Positions 24,089 through 35,045 of a stretch of 64,000 nucleotides of DNA are shown one piece after another; within the stretch, counting starts at the first letter, position 1, and the number at the start of each line of letters is the position of its first letter. Origin of the DNA: Aselliscus stoliczkanus (lineage: Eukaryota > Chordata > Mammalia > Chiroptera > Hipposideridae); NCBI GenBank assembly GCA_033961575.1, contig CM066731.1, positions 79,877,501 through 79,941,500 on the forward strand. Reading direction: 5' to 3'. A model generated the notes under the pieces. It was given only the letters and a program-made list of their open reading frames with translations. It searched no databases and was not told the DNA's origin. A program made the translations under genes and the position numbers.

Positions 24089-24830
24089 TTTTTCTCCCAC
24101 CTTCTAAGTTCTTCTGGCTGGACTAATAAATTAACATGAGATAGATTCACAGGATACAATGTTCACATTTATTACAAATGTACATATGGGGGTTCCATAA
24201 GACTATGAAACCTCAGAACACATTGGGCCATTGAGGATTTTATGTCATTGTGGACAAAGGAGAAGGAGGCAGGGGTCTGGGGTTTCAAAAGGAAAGCAGG
24301 CAACTCACTGGTAGATGAGAAAGAACAAACCTGTGGTAAAAAATTCTTGCTGAGCCACCCAGAAACAATGGGACACAGAGGAGAGTCCAACAAACAGGCT
24401 CTGCTGGATTTCTTCTGGTCTACCACCCTTAATCCATATGTGATAAGGTGCATATGCTAAGGTAATGCTCCCTTCCTTGAGGCAGGCTTTTCTATCTGAA
24501 TGCCTTTAGGCAGGTAAGGGGTAAGGTTAAAGTTTTTTTTCGTTTTTTTCTTTTTATTATTATTAATATTTTTTAATATTTTATTATTAGTTTCAGTTGT
24601 ACAAAACAATGCAATAGTTATGGTTTTCACTTTTTCACCCCTCACAAAGTGACAATTCCCCTCCCCCAATCCACTGCCCCTCACCCCCAATATCATACAT
24701 CTCTATTACAGTTCCATTGACTCCACTCCCCACACTATACTCCACATCCCATGAGTGTGTCTTTTTTTCTTAATAACCAGCTTGAGATCAATATCCCAAA
24801 AGGCAAACTTTCATTCCCTCAGTGGTGAAA
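24089..24830 (-). mobile_element. Solo LTR (family X), antisense, split by an L1 fragment
   Basis: The minus strand reads through cccaaaaggtaac-like sequence, ctgaat/tctatctg, the agaaagaacaaacctg block, gaggtttcatagtcttatgg, an aataaa signal and ttagaaggtgggagaaaaat. The order matches 27110-27640 on the plus strand. An L1 3' end at 24532-24761 interrupts it. The LTR style is that of class I (gamma-like) endogenous retroviruses, but I cannot name the family. Confidence 0.72.
24532..24761 (-). mobile_element. 5'-truncated L1 3' UTR fragment
   Basis: On the plus strand a T-rich tract is followed by attagtttcagttgtacaaaacaatgcaatag, cacaaagtgacaattcccctcccc and ccccacactatactcc. This is the complement of the L1 3' UTR seen in the other copies of the window, about 230 bp long. 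Confidence 0.88.
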
Positions 24831-25329
24831 TTGAAGGTCAGGGGACTCAGGTATCAAGTCAAAGTTCACCAGCTAGACAGTGGCAGACCCAAAGCAAGGA
24901 GGGCCCTTCTCTGCACTGCCATAGGACCAGTGGCTAGCCCTGGTACAACAGGTACCCTCAGGTGTCAAATGTATCAGTTGCCATTCAGGCATGACTAAGG
25001 GGCCCATGCCAAGGGACACAACATGCTATGTTCTCACCAGCTGGGCCAGAGGAGCAGCGTCTGGAACAGCACTTCACAAGCCTTCTGCCTGGTCCTCTGA
25101 AATAGACACAGGGTCTCATCATCACAACAGGAAGTGGGACCTTGATCCAGCTGCAGTGCATCTGCAGGGTGGGACCAGCGACTGGGTCCCAGGACATACA
25201 GTGCCTTCCAGAGCACTACTCACCTCCTCACACTCATCCTCACTCTGAGTCTCCAGGAGAATACTCTATGATTTTCTCTCTTAGACTCAAGCAATAGCTG
25301 TCACCACCTGTCCAGTGTGCCATGTGCCA
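24831..25329. other. No feature recognised
   Basis: Unassigned sequence between the LTR and an antisense MIR. Confidence 0.4.
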
Positions 25330-25450
25330 AACACTCCCACATGTTATAGGTGGGAAAGCTGAGGCCCAGAGAGGTTAAGTGACTTGCCAACAAACACACA
25401 GCTAGTAAGTAGCCATGTTTGGTATTCAGATCCAGGCAACCTGACATCAA
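25330..25450 (-). repeat. MIR SINE (antisense)
   Basis: The complement of the MIR core is clear: gggaaagctgaggcccagagaggttaagtgacttgcc, then cacacagctagtaagtagcc, then cagatccaggcaacctgac. Confidence 0.85.
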
Positions 25451-25451
25451 A

Positions 25452-26645
25452 GGCTGGGATTTTTTTTAAAAAATAATTTCAAATTTACAGAAAAATTTAA
25501 AGAATATTACAAAGAATTTCTATATACCAATTATTAACATTTTGACCTTTTTTTTTTCTTTATCATTCTTTCTTTCTCCCTCTCTTGGCTATTTGAATGT
25601 TTGAGAGTACCTTGCCATCGTGTACATTTACCCCTAAACACTTTAGCATGGAAATCTTAAGAATAACATTCACTTACACACCCAAAATACAATTATCAGA
25701 ATCCAGAAATTTAACATTGCTACAATGGTATCTTCTATGCTACAGACCTTATTAAAATTTCACCAATTTTTCAATAATATTCTTCTTGGCTATTATTTTC
25801 TGGTGAAGAAGTTTCATGTCTTTACTCTTCATTATAAATGACTCCTTTACCTTTCTTTGTCTTTCATTATATCAGCATTTTAATAGTGCAGAGCTCCACC
25901 CCATCCCGAACTTCCCTCATTTGGGTATATCTAATGTTTTCTAATAATTAAATTCAGATTATATTTTTGGCAGAAATCCCCGGGGGTGATGATATGTTCT
26001 CAGTGATGTTGATTTGCCCCATTTCCGGTGGTATTAATTTTGATCATTGGTTAAGGTGATATCTGCCAGGTTTATCCACTACAAAGTTGCTGCTTTTCCT
26101 TTGTAACTAGTAAGTTATTTGTGGGGCAATGCTTTGAAAGTATGTAACAGGCAGTTGTCATGAAACTTTGACCCATCACTTTAGCTTCCACTGATGCCCC
26201 TCACCTGCATCAGGTGGCACTCGAAAGTGGGGAGGAGTGGCTTTCCAACTCCATCACTCTTTTTACATTTATGAGTTGATTTACCACTGTAGTTGAATTT
26301 CTCTTCTCCTCCATTTAATCGTTTATTATCAGTAGGGACTCCGGGATTCTTATTTTTATCTTATTTTTATCTGACAATCCATTACTATCATTATTTATTT
26401 TGATGCTCAAATCGTCCTAGATGTGGCCAGTAGGTAACTACTCAAGCTGGCTTTTGTCCCTTTGACATGTTCCTATGACTTTTTGCACTCTCTAATATAA
26501 GACATGCTCATCTTGTATTTTCCCTGTCCTAGCCATCCCATGCAACATCCTCACTTCTCTAAGCATTCCTGGTTCTTCTTAGTGGAGAATGGCATTTAGT
26601 AACCATGGTTGAGGCACAGGTGTGCTCATTGATATTAGTGTGATA
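25452..26645 (-). mobile_element. Old L1M-type LINE 3' end (antisense)
   Basis: The antisense 3' region of an ancient L1 is visible: tttcaaatttacagaaaaattt, atataccaattattaacattttg, gtacatttacccctaaacac, ccatttaatcg...ttattatcagtaggga, tattttgatgctcaaat, and ttcttcttagtggagaatgg. It is diverged and has no open ORF. It differs in type from the young L1s of the window. Confidence 0.78.
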
Positions 26646-27109
26646 ATGTTCCAATGTAGAGGCTGTGCTTCTAATCACTGTACTATCCTGTCCCTTGTCC
26701 TATGTAGCTGCCTAGGTTCCTCTGTCACAGGGACATCTACTATGTACATCGCCATGGCTTGCATGGTGGGTCCCATTACAGGCTTAGTGTTTCCTGGCCC
26801 ATATCTTACTCTGCTCCTCTTTCAACATAGGCTATTCTGTTATTTTAACCAGCCCATCCCCAAAGGCAGCCAAAGCTATGCCTCAAAGCTTCTGTTGACC
26901 TTACTGTGGCCAAAGGAGAGGTCATTAAGAGGTATTCATTCGTTAGTGAAACAGATTCCCACTTCTCAGCAGGACATACTGAGCACAGTATGAAGGAAGA
27001 AGAGAGTATGTAAATGAATGCTCTGACTCTGCTCTGGGAAAAGCAGCCTTCCATCTTAAGGGTGGAGTTTGAAATCTCTCTGAAAATTAATGTTTTTCCT
27101 AATGGGTAA
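26646..27109. other. No feature recognised
   Basis: Unassigned sequence. The 123-codon open frame in it has no recognisable domain. Confidence 0.4.
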
Positions 27110-27639
27110 AGGAGACCAAAATTTTGCCACCCCAAAGTTACCTTTTGGGATTTTGATTTTAAACTAGTAATTTAAAAAACGAAAGACTCAGAAAGAAACT
27201 TTGACCCTCCCCTCTTTCTTGCCTAAGACATTCAGATGAAAAACCTGTTTGGGAAAGTGAACCTTAGCATAATCCCCTTGCATTAGACAGGAAAACTCCA
27301 AGCCTGCTGACTAGATTTCCCTGTGTCCCATTTTTTTCTGAGTTGCCTAGCAAAAATTTACCTGCCATGTATAATATATTCTGCTCTTCCTGCAAATCAC
27401 CCATTTTCACTTTCAAAATCTAAGACCCCCCCCTTCCCTCCTTTTCTCCTTGGTCCAAAATGTCATATAGTATACCCAATTTTGCCTCACTGTCTTTGGA
27501 GTTTTCATGCTAATGTGAATTCCCTATGTGCACGTATTAAAATTTTATTTTCTCCTGTTAATCTCTGTTAATTTGATTAGCTCAGCTAGAACTTAGAAGG
27601 TAAGAGGAAAAGTATTATTATTTTTAACCCTCACAAGAG

Positions 27640-27640
<1 letters not shown>
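27110..27640 (+). mobile_element. Solo LTR (family X), plus strand
   Basis: It shares cccaaagttaccttttggg, acattcagatgaaaaacctg, gaaccttagcataatcccc, a tgtgtcccattttt block, ttttctcctgttaatctctg and ctagaacttagaaggtaaga with the antisense copy at 24089-24830. The 3' end is tttttaaccctcac. It is the best complete copy of the family here. No gag, pol or env sequence adjoins it. Confidence 0.72.
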
Positions 27641-27680
<40 letters not shown>

Positions 27681-27686
27681 TGTGTG
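27641..27686. repeat. (GT)n microsatellite
   Basis: About 46 bases of GT dinucleotides with one TATG interruption, directly abutting the LTR 3' end. Confidence 0.98.
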
Positions 27687-28384
27687 ATCCAGGAGTTAGA
27701 CACTTAGAAGACTACCTTTCCTGGTGGGCAGCCCTTAATGGGGCTGAGACATGGAACTGCAAATCTCATCTTAACAAGCTACCCCATGCCTCCCAGGGTG
27801 TTACTCCAGACCTGCACTGTCCAGTATAGTAGCCACTAGCTGGTATGGCTACTTACATTTTAACTCACTGAACTTAAATTGGATTAAAAACGCAGATCCC
27901 CAGTTGCACTATCTACATTTCCAGCACTGCAGAGATATAAAACCTTGCTTTCATCACAGAACCTCCAATTGGACAGTACTGTTCTGGACTGAATAACTCA
28001 GAGGGCTAGGAGAACTGTCCAGAAAAGCACCTGATGGGCCCTGGGGAAGATCAAGCTCTATGAATTGATCATAACAGATTTTCCTAAAGGTGTGTGGAAC
28101 ATTGTGAATATTTGAAGAAGGACATCCTTCCATGATGGCCAGGGACCTGACTGAGGCCAAGAGAAGCAGGAGCCTTCTGACAGTGCCTGGAAGGCAGGTA
28201 GCCTAGCAAAGCGAAGCCCTTTCATTGGCTTCATTTTCAGTAATGTTTGTCATAAACAGGAAAGCTGGTTGTGAATAGTGGGAGGGAGGGTCTGCAACAC
28301 AGGTCTCTTGGGGTTGGAGCCAATGTCATTTGCATGTTGAAGGACAAGGGAACCTGGGGACATCTAATTGATAGGTCACTTATT
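27687..28384. other. No feature recognised
   Basis: Unassigned sequence. The 27810-28000 part (gcactgtccagtatagtagccactagctggtatggct) has the look of an old DNA-transposon or MER repeat, but I cannot name it. Confidence 0.4.
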
Positions 28385-28650
28385 TCAGGTCTTGACTTCA
28401 GTGTCACTTCAGGGGGCTTTCCCTGGCCACCTGGTTCAAAGGAACAGCCCCTGCCTGTCCCTCACATCTTCCACCCTCTTTCTTGCTTTGTGTTTCTTCT
28501 TAGCCTTGTCATTCTCTGACATTGTGCAGATTTTATTAATGTGCATTGTTTATCATGTTGTTCCTATGAAAAGTTGGCCCATGGCAGCGGGTATTTTCAT
28601 GTGTTCTGTCCACTTCTGTATCCCTACCCCCTAAAGCAGAGCCTAGCATG
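28385..28650 (+). repeat. L2 LINE fragment
   Basis: A late-L2 arrangement is visible: cttgacttcagtgtcacttc, gggggctttccctggccacc, and cacttctgtatccctaccccctaaagcagagcctagcatgatg near the 3' end. Confidence 0.55.
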
Positions 28651-28884
28651 ATGTCACTATGTGATAAACTGTGTGTTCAGTGCACTGTAGTTGATCCACC
28701 TTTGTAAGCCTCGAGTATTCCTTCCAGAACCAGCTGGGGATAAGTAAATGAGTGCTTTTTGAGGGTAAAATAGTACACATATCATACTCCAACAATGCTA
28801 AACTACCTCTAAGTCTGCAAATGAGCCATTTTCTCTCCCCCAATTCCTCTACCTCTCCATATACACATGTATATACACCAACAG

Positions 28885-28885
<1 letters not shown>

Positions 28886-28939
<54 letters not shown>

Positions 28940-28950
28940 AACACACACAC
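28886..28950. repeat. Compound (CT)n(CA)n microsatellite
   Basis: CT dinucleotides (28886-28928) run into CA dinucleotides (28929-28950). The layout resembles the tract at 11517-11605. Confidence 0.97.
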
Positions 28951-28999
28951 TTGCTCGCACATGCATGTGCATACACATACACACTTTCTGACTTACCCT

Positions 29000-29260
29000 G
29001 TGCTGTTCTTTCTTCCCAGAATGTCCTTCTCCAGCAAACACTAGTCTTTCCAGCAAACTCTTACTTCTCCTTCAGCTCTCAGCTCAGATGCTGCCACCTC
29101 TGGGACATCAGCCCTGACACCCACAGACTGACTCAGGGCTCTATGAGACCTGGGACTCCGTGCTTGTCCTTGCAGCTGTCTGGCCATTTAGAACTTCCTG
29201 TTAACCCATCTGCTTCCCTTCCTGGCTGAGCTCCCCTTAACAGGGGATGTTTTTATATTC
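29000..29260 (+). repeat. L2 LINE fragment
   Basis: Words of the L2 3' region occur in order: cttcccagaatgtccttctcc, ttctccttcagctctcagctcagatg, and cacctctgggacatcagccctgac. It probably belongs to the same relic as 28385-28650. Confidence 0.55.
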
Positions 29261-30542
29261 ATGAAGTATTTGTTTAATCTACTCTAATTCTGAATAATTT
29301 TTGTGTTTCTCAGTGGCCTCCCACCCAATATCTTACAAACGCTTTTTGATATATGCAGTGTATAACTACATATGTTTAGTCAGGGCTTTGTGTCTGTATA
29401 AAACCTGAGTGGCTGTGGTACCTACCAGATGTTCTTATTTGTCTGACTTCACACCCTTTTCTTGGCATTGGGGTCCCAAAATGTCCTGTGACTACCTCTG
29501 GGCAAAGCCAAATGGCTTCTTTTCTACATCGTGACATAATTCTTCCTTTATACATCCAACTAATGGTAGTAGGCTCTGTAAAGGGCTCTTTTCATACTAC
29601 AGCACTGTCACTTCTTCCTAACAAAAGTAATAACTATGCCTGTGTCTGCTTGCTTGTCCCTGAGCTAACTGTTAGGATAAAAACAAGTATGTAACAGATA
29701 GCTTTTTTTTTTTTAACAGAATATTAAGATCTGACATTTCACTCATTTATTCATTCATTTGTTCATGCATTAAACATTTAAGCCATATATTTATGATTAT
29801 TAGCAGTAATTATATGAGTAATATGAAGACAAATCAGCAAATCAGTCATGAATCCTACAGTCAGATAGCTTGTAGTCTGAAGAGATACAGCATGTAAACA
29901 AAATAATGTAAACACAATGAAAAATGAGATAAAGACTGTAAAATACAAATAAGGTGTTTCAGAAGAGACTATTTCTAATTGAGAAATCTGCCTGTTAAAG
30001 GGCCTTGGAAGGACAGCCAGCAGCATGAACAAGAGTTTGATGTTAAAGAGAAGAGTGAGAAATTTATTTTAACTGATGGGGAATTAGAGAGAGATTTAAG
30101 ATAGTCGAAAGGTCCCTGAATTTGATTAAAGGATAGCATACAAGCTATCCTTCTCTGCTGCCTCCTCAGTGGCATCACCACCTCCACCATGAGACTCCTA
30201 CGAGATGTGGACACAGGCAGGAGAGAGGGTAGAGGGAGAAGGCGGAGTTTCAAAACAGACCCTGCCCTCAATATTCTGATGTATCTCTTTACGGAAATGG
30301 TCCCAGAAATAAGTCTCCATACTTTTTAAACCTTGAAATAAGAATATTACATGGCCCCCAAAATATAATTCCTGCAACTTGACACAACTTTTTAAATTAA
30401 TATTGAAATCAAACTTCATAAGATAAAAGCATTTTATAAGTTGAATTTGTGAACAAACACAAAATAAAATCACATGTATTTTTGTGAAATGACATTCAAT
30501 ATATAACCTTAAAGTCACTAAATCTCTTTAAAAAACAAAACA
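29261..30542. other. No gene seen; weak old-repeat words
   Basis: AT-rich sequence. Cactcatttattcattcatttg at about 29740 is typical of an antisense L2 or MER start. Nothing else is supported. Confidence 0.4.
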
Positions 30543-30991
30543 GGGCCAGCCGAGTGGCGCATTGGTTAAGAGCTGGCTTGGGACGCCAGCGGCCCCAGTT
30601 TGGATCCCACATATGAAGACCAGTAACACTGCCCTCTACAGCTAACAACAGGTCCACCTGGAGCTGGGCTGTGAGCCCCGGCGACAGTGTAGGCTGCAGC
30701 CCCTGCTGCAGTGGGCTGCCATAGGCTACAGTGAGTTGCCAGCAGCCAGTGTGAGCGGCCGGCAGCCAACGTGAGCTGCCAATAGCCACAGTGAGCGGCC
30801 ATCCAGAGGCCGGCGACCAATCTGCCTCATCCGGGAAGAGCGCAATGACGATACCAACATGGGCCAGTGAAGCAACATCCTCCGCAACTAGACTGAAGAA
30901 CAAAAAGATGGCAACTTGTCTGTGCCCCTTTCCCGATTCCCCAACACTGTTCCCCTCTCCCAATTCCCCAATAAAATCTTTAAAAAAAAAC
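30543..30991 (+). mobile_element. Long tRNA-derived SINE, best-preserved copy
   Basis: The head gggccagccgagtggcgc...ttaagagctggcttgggac is followed by gaagaccagtaacactgccctctacagctaac. The body contains repeated gtgagctgcc/gtgagcggcc words. The 3' end has ccccaataaaatctttaaa, i.e. an AATAAA polyadenylation signal followed by TCTTT, a potential RNA polymerase III terminator. These are the hallmarks of so-called T+ SINEs. Antisense open frames of about 80-170 codons cross the body but have no known product. Confidence 0.92.
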
Positions 30992-31000
30992 AAACCAAAA

Positions 31001-32470
31001 CAAAGCAAAACAAATAAACATGTATGCTATGTTATCAGCTCCTGATGAGGACAGATAGATCAATAAATCAGTTCAGTAACAAAAGTAGTAGGAAAAACAT
31101 GCACTGCTTTTTTGCTTCTGATTAGAGATGGCTGGTTAAAAATAATTTGCATTGTAAATATTCTTGTTTCTGCACTAAGTTTGCGCATCTTGCCACTGTG
31201 GAGTCTCTGCTCACCTCCAGATACTAATGCTCTTCCACCCCTATGTTTACCTGCCTTGTCCTGTTGAATAATTCACTACTTGATGCAGGAATTCCCAGAG
31301 GTTAAAGAGCAGAGAGCTGTGGGGAGTGGGGAGCCCAGAAGTACCAACTCTTTGCCTTTATTTAAATCCCTGCCCAGCACAGATCCTGTGTCCAGCCAGG
31401 GGAGCTGCTCCTCCCCAACATTCTACACAGACACAAACAACTTGATAAGCCTCTGAGCTGGCTTCTCCTCTCCACCCCCATGCACTGCCAAGCTCATGTA
31501 GTGTGGGAAACACCTTATAAATTAGAACAATCGATGAGAATCATGTTGACAAACAGCAAAGGCTGTTATAAACAACAACAAAATAACTTAATAATCTCAC
31601 AGGGTACACCACTACTCCCGCATCACTGACTGGATATGCAGAATGGAAAGAGTTTTAAGTGAAATTTGGGCATGTACCTTTTATATCTCAGTCAAACCCA
31701 TGAGAATGCATTCCAATGTCTGCATCTCTCACCTGGACAGGCCAGTCAGAAAGGGGTCACGTGCATCTTTCAGACACTTTCAGCACCAGAGTGTAAAGTC
31801 ACATTTCCATTGAGCAGGCCTACCCTGCATGCTGGCTGAATGCCAAACCTTATACTAGGGACACAAAGATGAGTCACACACAACCCTCTCCTCCAGAAAT
31901 TCATAGCCTATGTGGAAGAGACAAGTAAACTGGAAAGCATCAAACACTGAGGAGAAGTGTAGGACAAAAAATGTAGGGGAAGTCTGGGGTTCACAGTGGA
32001 ATTGCAGAGAGTGGTGGCCAGAGGACACAGCACTGAGAGCCCAGAGATGAGGAATGGCCTGACTGGGGCAGAGGGTAGGGTGTTATACATCAGTGTTGTT
32101 GGGGCCCAGAGTTCAAGACAGAGAGAAAAGAGAGCTGCGGCTGAAAGGCAGGTGGGACCCAGATTGCAGACAGAATTTGATTCCAGACTAAGGACCATAC
32201 TGACATTTCAGTCAAAGCAGCAATCAGAAGAATCAGACTCACAAAGACCTATAGTGTTGGCTAGTTGATCATGCGTCCCTAGAAAAGAAATAGATGAGAA
32301 GCCTACTAAATTCTGAGTTGATCTGTGTAAATGTAAGAATTCTAGGTCTAGGGAACAAAGTATGGCTTGAATTACCAAAACAGAAAATCCCCAGTCAACC
32401 AATTCTCAGATAAGCCAAGTGACAGAGCCAGAACCCTTTGAATAAAGGGTAGGCTGGATCCCAGTGAGAA
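31001..32470. other. No gene seen; old-repeat words at 31830-31940
   Basis: Unassigned. Ccaaaccttatactagggacacaaagatgagtcac at about 31840 resembles a common ancient interspersed repeat. No exon is supported. Confidence 0.4.
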
Positions 32471-33560
32471 AGGACTCCATTCTACTGCCAAAATATATGC
32501 TGTTGATTTTTCTCTCTGCCTCCCTCAAAGAAACCTATGGCCATTTTTCAGGGTGACTGTGAACTGGGAAAAGTGAAATAATCAGACTTTTCAGACATTG
32601 CTAGACACTGGCTCTGACCTGAAACTAATTCTAGGAGGTCCAAAACGTCACTGTGGCTCACCAGTCAGAGTGGGGGCTTATTGGTGTCAGGTGATCAATG
32701 GAGTTTCAGCTCAGGTCCATCTCACAGGGCGCGCAGTGGGTCCCCAAACCCAACCTATGGTTATTTCCCCAGTTCCAGAATGCATAATTGGAATAGACAG
32801 ACACACTCGGGAAGTGACAGAATCTCCACATGGGTGTTCTCACCTGTGAAGTGTGGGATATTATGGTGGAAAATGCCAAATGGAAATCATTAGAACTGCT
32901 TCTACCTAGGAAAACAGTAAAAGCAATACCACATTCCTGGAGGGATTGCAAAGGTCTGTGCCACCATCAACTTGAAGGATGTAGGGGTGGTGATTTTTAC
33001 CACATTTCCCTGTCCACCCTCCTATATGGCCTGTACAGAGGATAGATGGATCTTGGATCTCTCTAGCCAGTGGATTATCATGCGCTAACCAAGTGGTGAC
33101 TTCAATTGTAGCCTCAGTACCAGATGCAGTTTCATTGCTTGAAATTAACACACCCTCTGGTGCCTGGTATGCAGCTACTGATCTGGCAAATGCTTTTTTT
33201 TTTTCTCCATCCCTGTTAATAAAAACCACCAGAAACAGTTTGCTTTCAATTGACAAGGCCAGCAATATACCTTCACTGTCCTATCTCAGGAGCATATCAA
33301 CTTTCTAGCCCAATGCTGGAGTTTAGTCCACAGGGACCTTGGTCACTTTCTCTTCCATGGGACATCATGCTGGTCCATTACATTGATGACATAGTGCTGA
33401 CTGGACCCAGGGATCAAGAAGTAACAATGGCTTTAGCCAGGAGTCAGCAAACTGGGGCTTGCAAGCCACATGCAACTCTTTGGGTATGTTCCATCTCAAA
33501 AGTTTGCTGACCCCTGGAAGGGCCAATCCTGTCCCTCACAACAATTTAAAAATCATTCGA

Positions 33561-33672
33561 GGGCCGGCCGAGTGGCGCGGTGGTTAAACGCTGGCTTCGG
33601 AAGCCAACGGCCCCGGTTCGGGTCCCACATATGAGGGCCAGTGACACTGCCCTCAAAAAAAAAAAAAAAAAA
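33561..33672 (+). mobile_element. Short tRNA-derived SINE (complete copy)
   Basis: It reads gggccggccgagtggcgcgg...ggttcgggtcccacatatga and gggccagtgacactgccctc, then a poly-A of about 20. This is the cleanest short-form copy in the window. Aatcattcgag flanks it at 33551-33561 and 33673-33683. Confidence 0.95.
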
Positions 33673-33683
33673 AATCATTCGAG

Positions 33684-33744
33684 CCAGTGGCCCCGGTTTG
33701 GGTCCCACACATGAGGGCCAGTGACACTACCCTCAAAAAAAAAA
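33684..33744 (+). mobile_element. 5'-truncated short SINE, same target site
   Basis: Only the 3' half is present (ccagtggccccggtttggg ... gtgacactaccctc, poly-A). It is followed by aattattcaag, a diverged form of the aatcattcgag that precedes it. The site was therefore hit twice; the complete copy upstream is probably the later insertion. Confidence 0.85.
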
Positions 33745-35045
33745 AATTATTCAAGAGCCATAAATACATTTTTACATAATCACCATTATGTGAATAATAT
33801 CCTTTAAAAATTTTATAAATGAAATTATGATAGTTTTATTTTCATTTTCAATTTTACTTCAGAGCCTGTGGCTCACGAGCCACAATTTGCTGACCCCTGG
33901 TGGCTCTTCCATTTCAAAAGTTTGCCAACCCCTGCTCTAGACACATTGGTAAAACATTATGTGATAGAGAGTGAGAAATTCCACAAAAGCTCAGAGTGCT
34001 TCCACTTCAGTAAAAGTTGTCGGGATCCAGTGATCTAGGGTGTGGTGAGCCAGCCCTTCTTAAATGAAGGGACACATTGCTGCATCTGGTACGCTTACTG
34101 CCAAACAAGAGGCGTCACACCTAGTGGGGCCTCCTTGGAGGTTGGAGGCAACATACTCCTCATATCGATATGTGAGTCTAGTTTGTGTACTGAGTGACTC
34201 AAACCTGAGTTTTTAGTGGAGCTCTGAACAAAGGAGGCTGTACAGTAGGTTGCCATGCAAGCTGCTCTGCCACTTGGTCACAAGACCCAGCAGACCCAGT
34301 GGTTCCTGGACTATCAGTGGCAGACAGGGATGCTGTTTGGAGCCTTTGGCAGATGAACTACAGCATAGACCTTTAAGATTTTGGAGCAAAGCTCTGCCAT
34401 CCTCTGTAGATAACTACCTTCCTTTTGAGAAACTGTTTTTGGCTTGCTACTGAGTTCTGATGGAGATGGGAATGCTTAACCATGGTCAACAAGCTACCCT
34501 GCAGCCTTAGCCACACATCATGAATCAGGTGTTGTCTGACCCCCCAAGCCAAAGGGTGGTGTGAACAGCAGGATTCCATCGTCAAATGGAAGTGATGTAC
34601 ACAAGTCTGGACCCTCAGCAGCCTCACCCTGATCCAGCCTTGATCAAGCCCAAACCTTCCTCAGCCTGTAAAGGGTAGTGTTTTTAAATCCTCCCTGAGG
34701 TCAATGGCCAATGCCACAGGCATCTTAATTCAGTCTAACTATAACATTCCTATACCAAAAGGGCCACCCTCCCTGAAACCATATCAGGCTCACAGACATG
34801 AAAGACTTGGCAGCCATCCTAGAGGCTCTGTGGGGTAGGCAGCTGTGCAGAAGCAAGGGTACTGTGGGCTGGGTCCATGCTCAGCAAAGTACCCTTGCTC
34901 ACATGTGAACAGTGGACATGAGGACCTATTTAATGACAGATTCATACAGTGAAATTGAAATACTTGAGTTTCCGGGAGTTTGCCCTGTTCTGCATGGCAC
35001 TCCCCACATGGTGGATTAATGCTGTGGTTGGAGGCCCTCAGCATG

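Larger units (their letters stand above)
33438..33934. mobile_element. hAT DNA transposon relic inside ERV pol, containing two SINEs
   Basis: The left end CAGGAGTCAGCAAACT and the right end AGTTTGCCAACCCCTG (33919-33934) are diverged inverted repeats. Further copies of the same word lie inward at 33500-33515 (aaagtttgctgacccctg) and 33870-33885 (atttgctgacccctgg), so the termini are partly duplicated. The right flank is ctctagac, close to the hAT target preference nTCTAGAn; the left flank ctttagcc agrees at six of eight positions. No transposase frame is present. Confidence 0.72.
32470..35045 (+). pseudogene. Degraded endogenous retrovirus pol (protease, RT, RNase H remnants)
   Basis: Fragments in pol order on the plus strand. 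Near 32598 an aspartic protease stretch has LLDTGSD. At 33161-33200 a reverse-transcriptase stretch has WYAATDLANAFF. At 33372-33400 the RT catalytic box reads VHYIDD. At 34350-34450 a connection/RNase H-side stretch has FWSKALPSS and NYLPFEK. Many frameshifts and stops separate them. A hAT element with nested SINEs interrupts it at 33438-33934. No flanking LTR pair, gag or env was recognised. The motif style points to a class I (gamma-like) ERV. It cannot encode a working polyprotein. Confidence 0.82.

Noticed and set aside
15300..27640. A complete provirus with the three related LTRs as its ends
   Set aside because: The copies alternate in orientation, and no gag, pol or env sequence lies between them.
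30496..31008. 170-codon antisense open frame in the long SINE, partly shared with the copies at 84 and 58158
   Set aside because: Shared frames follow from repeat homology and high GC content; there is no start context, domain or evidence of selection.
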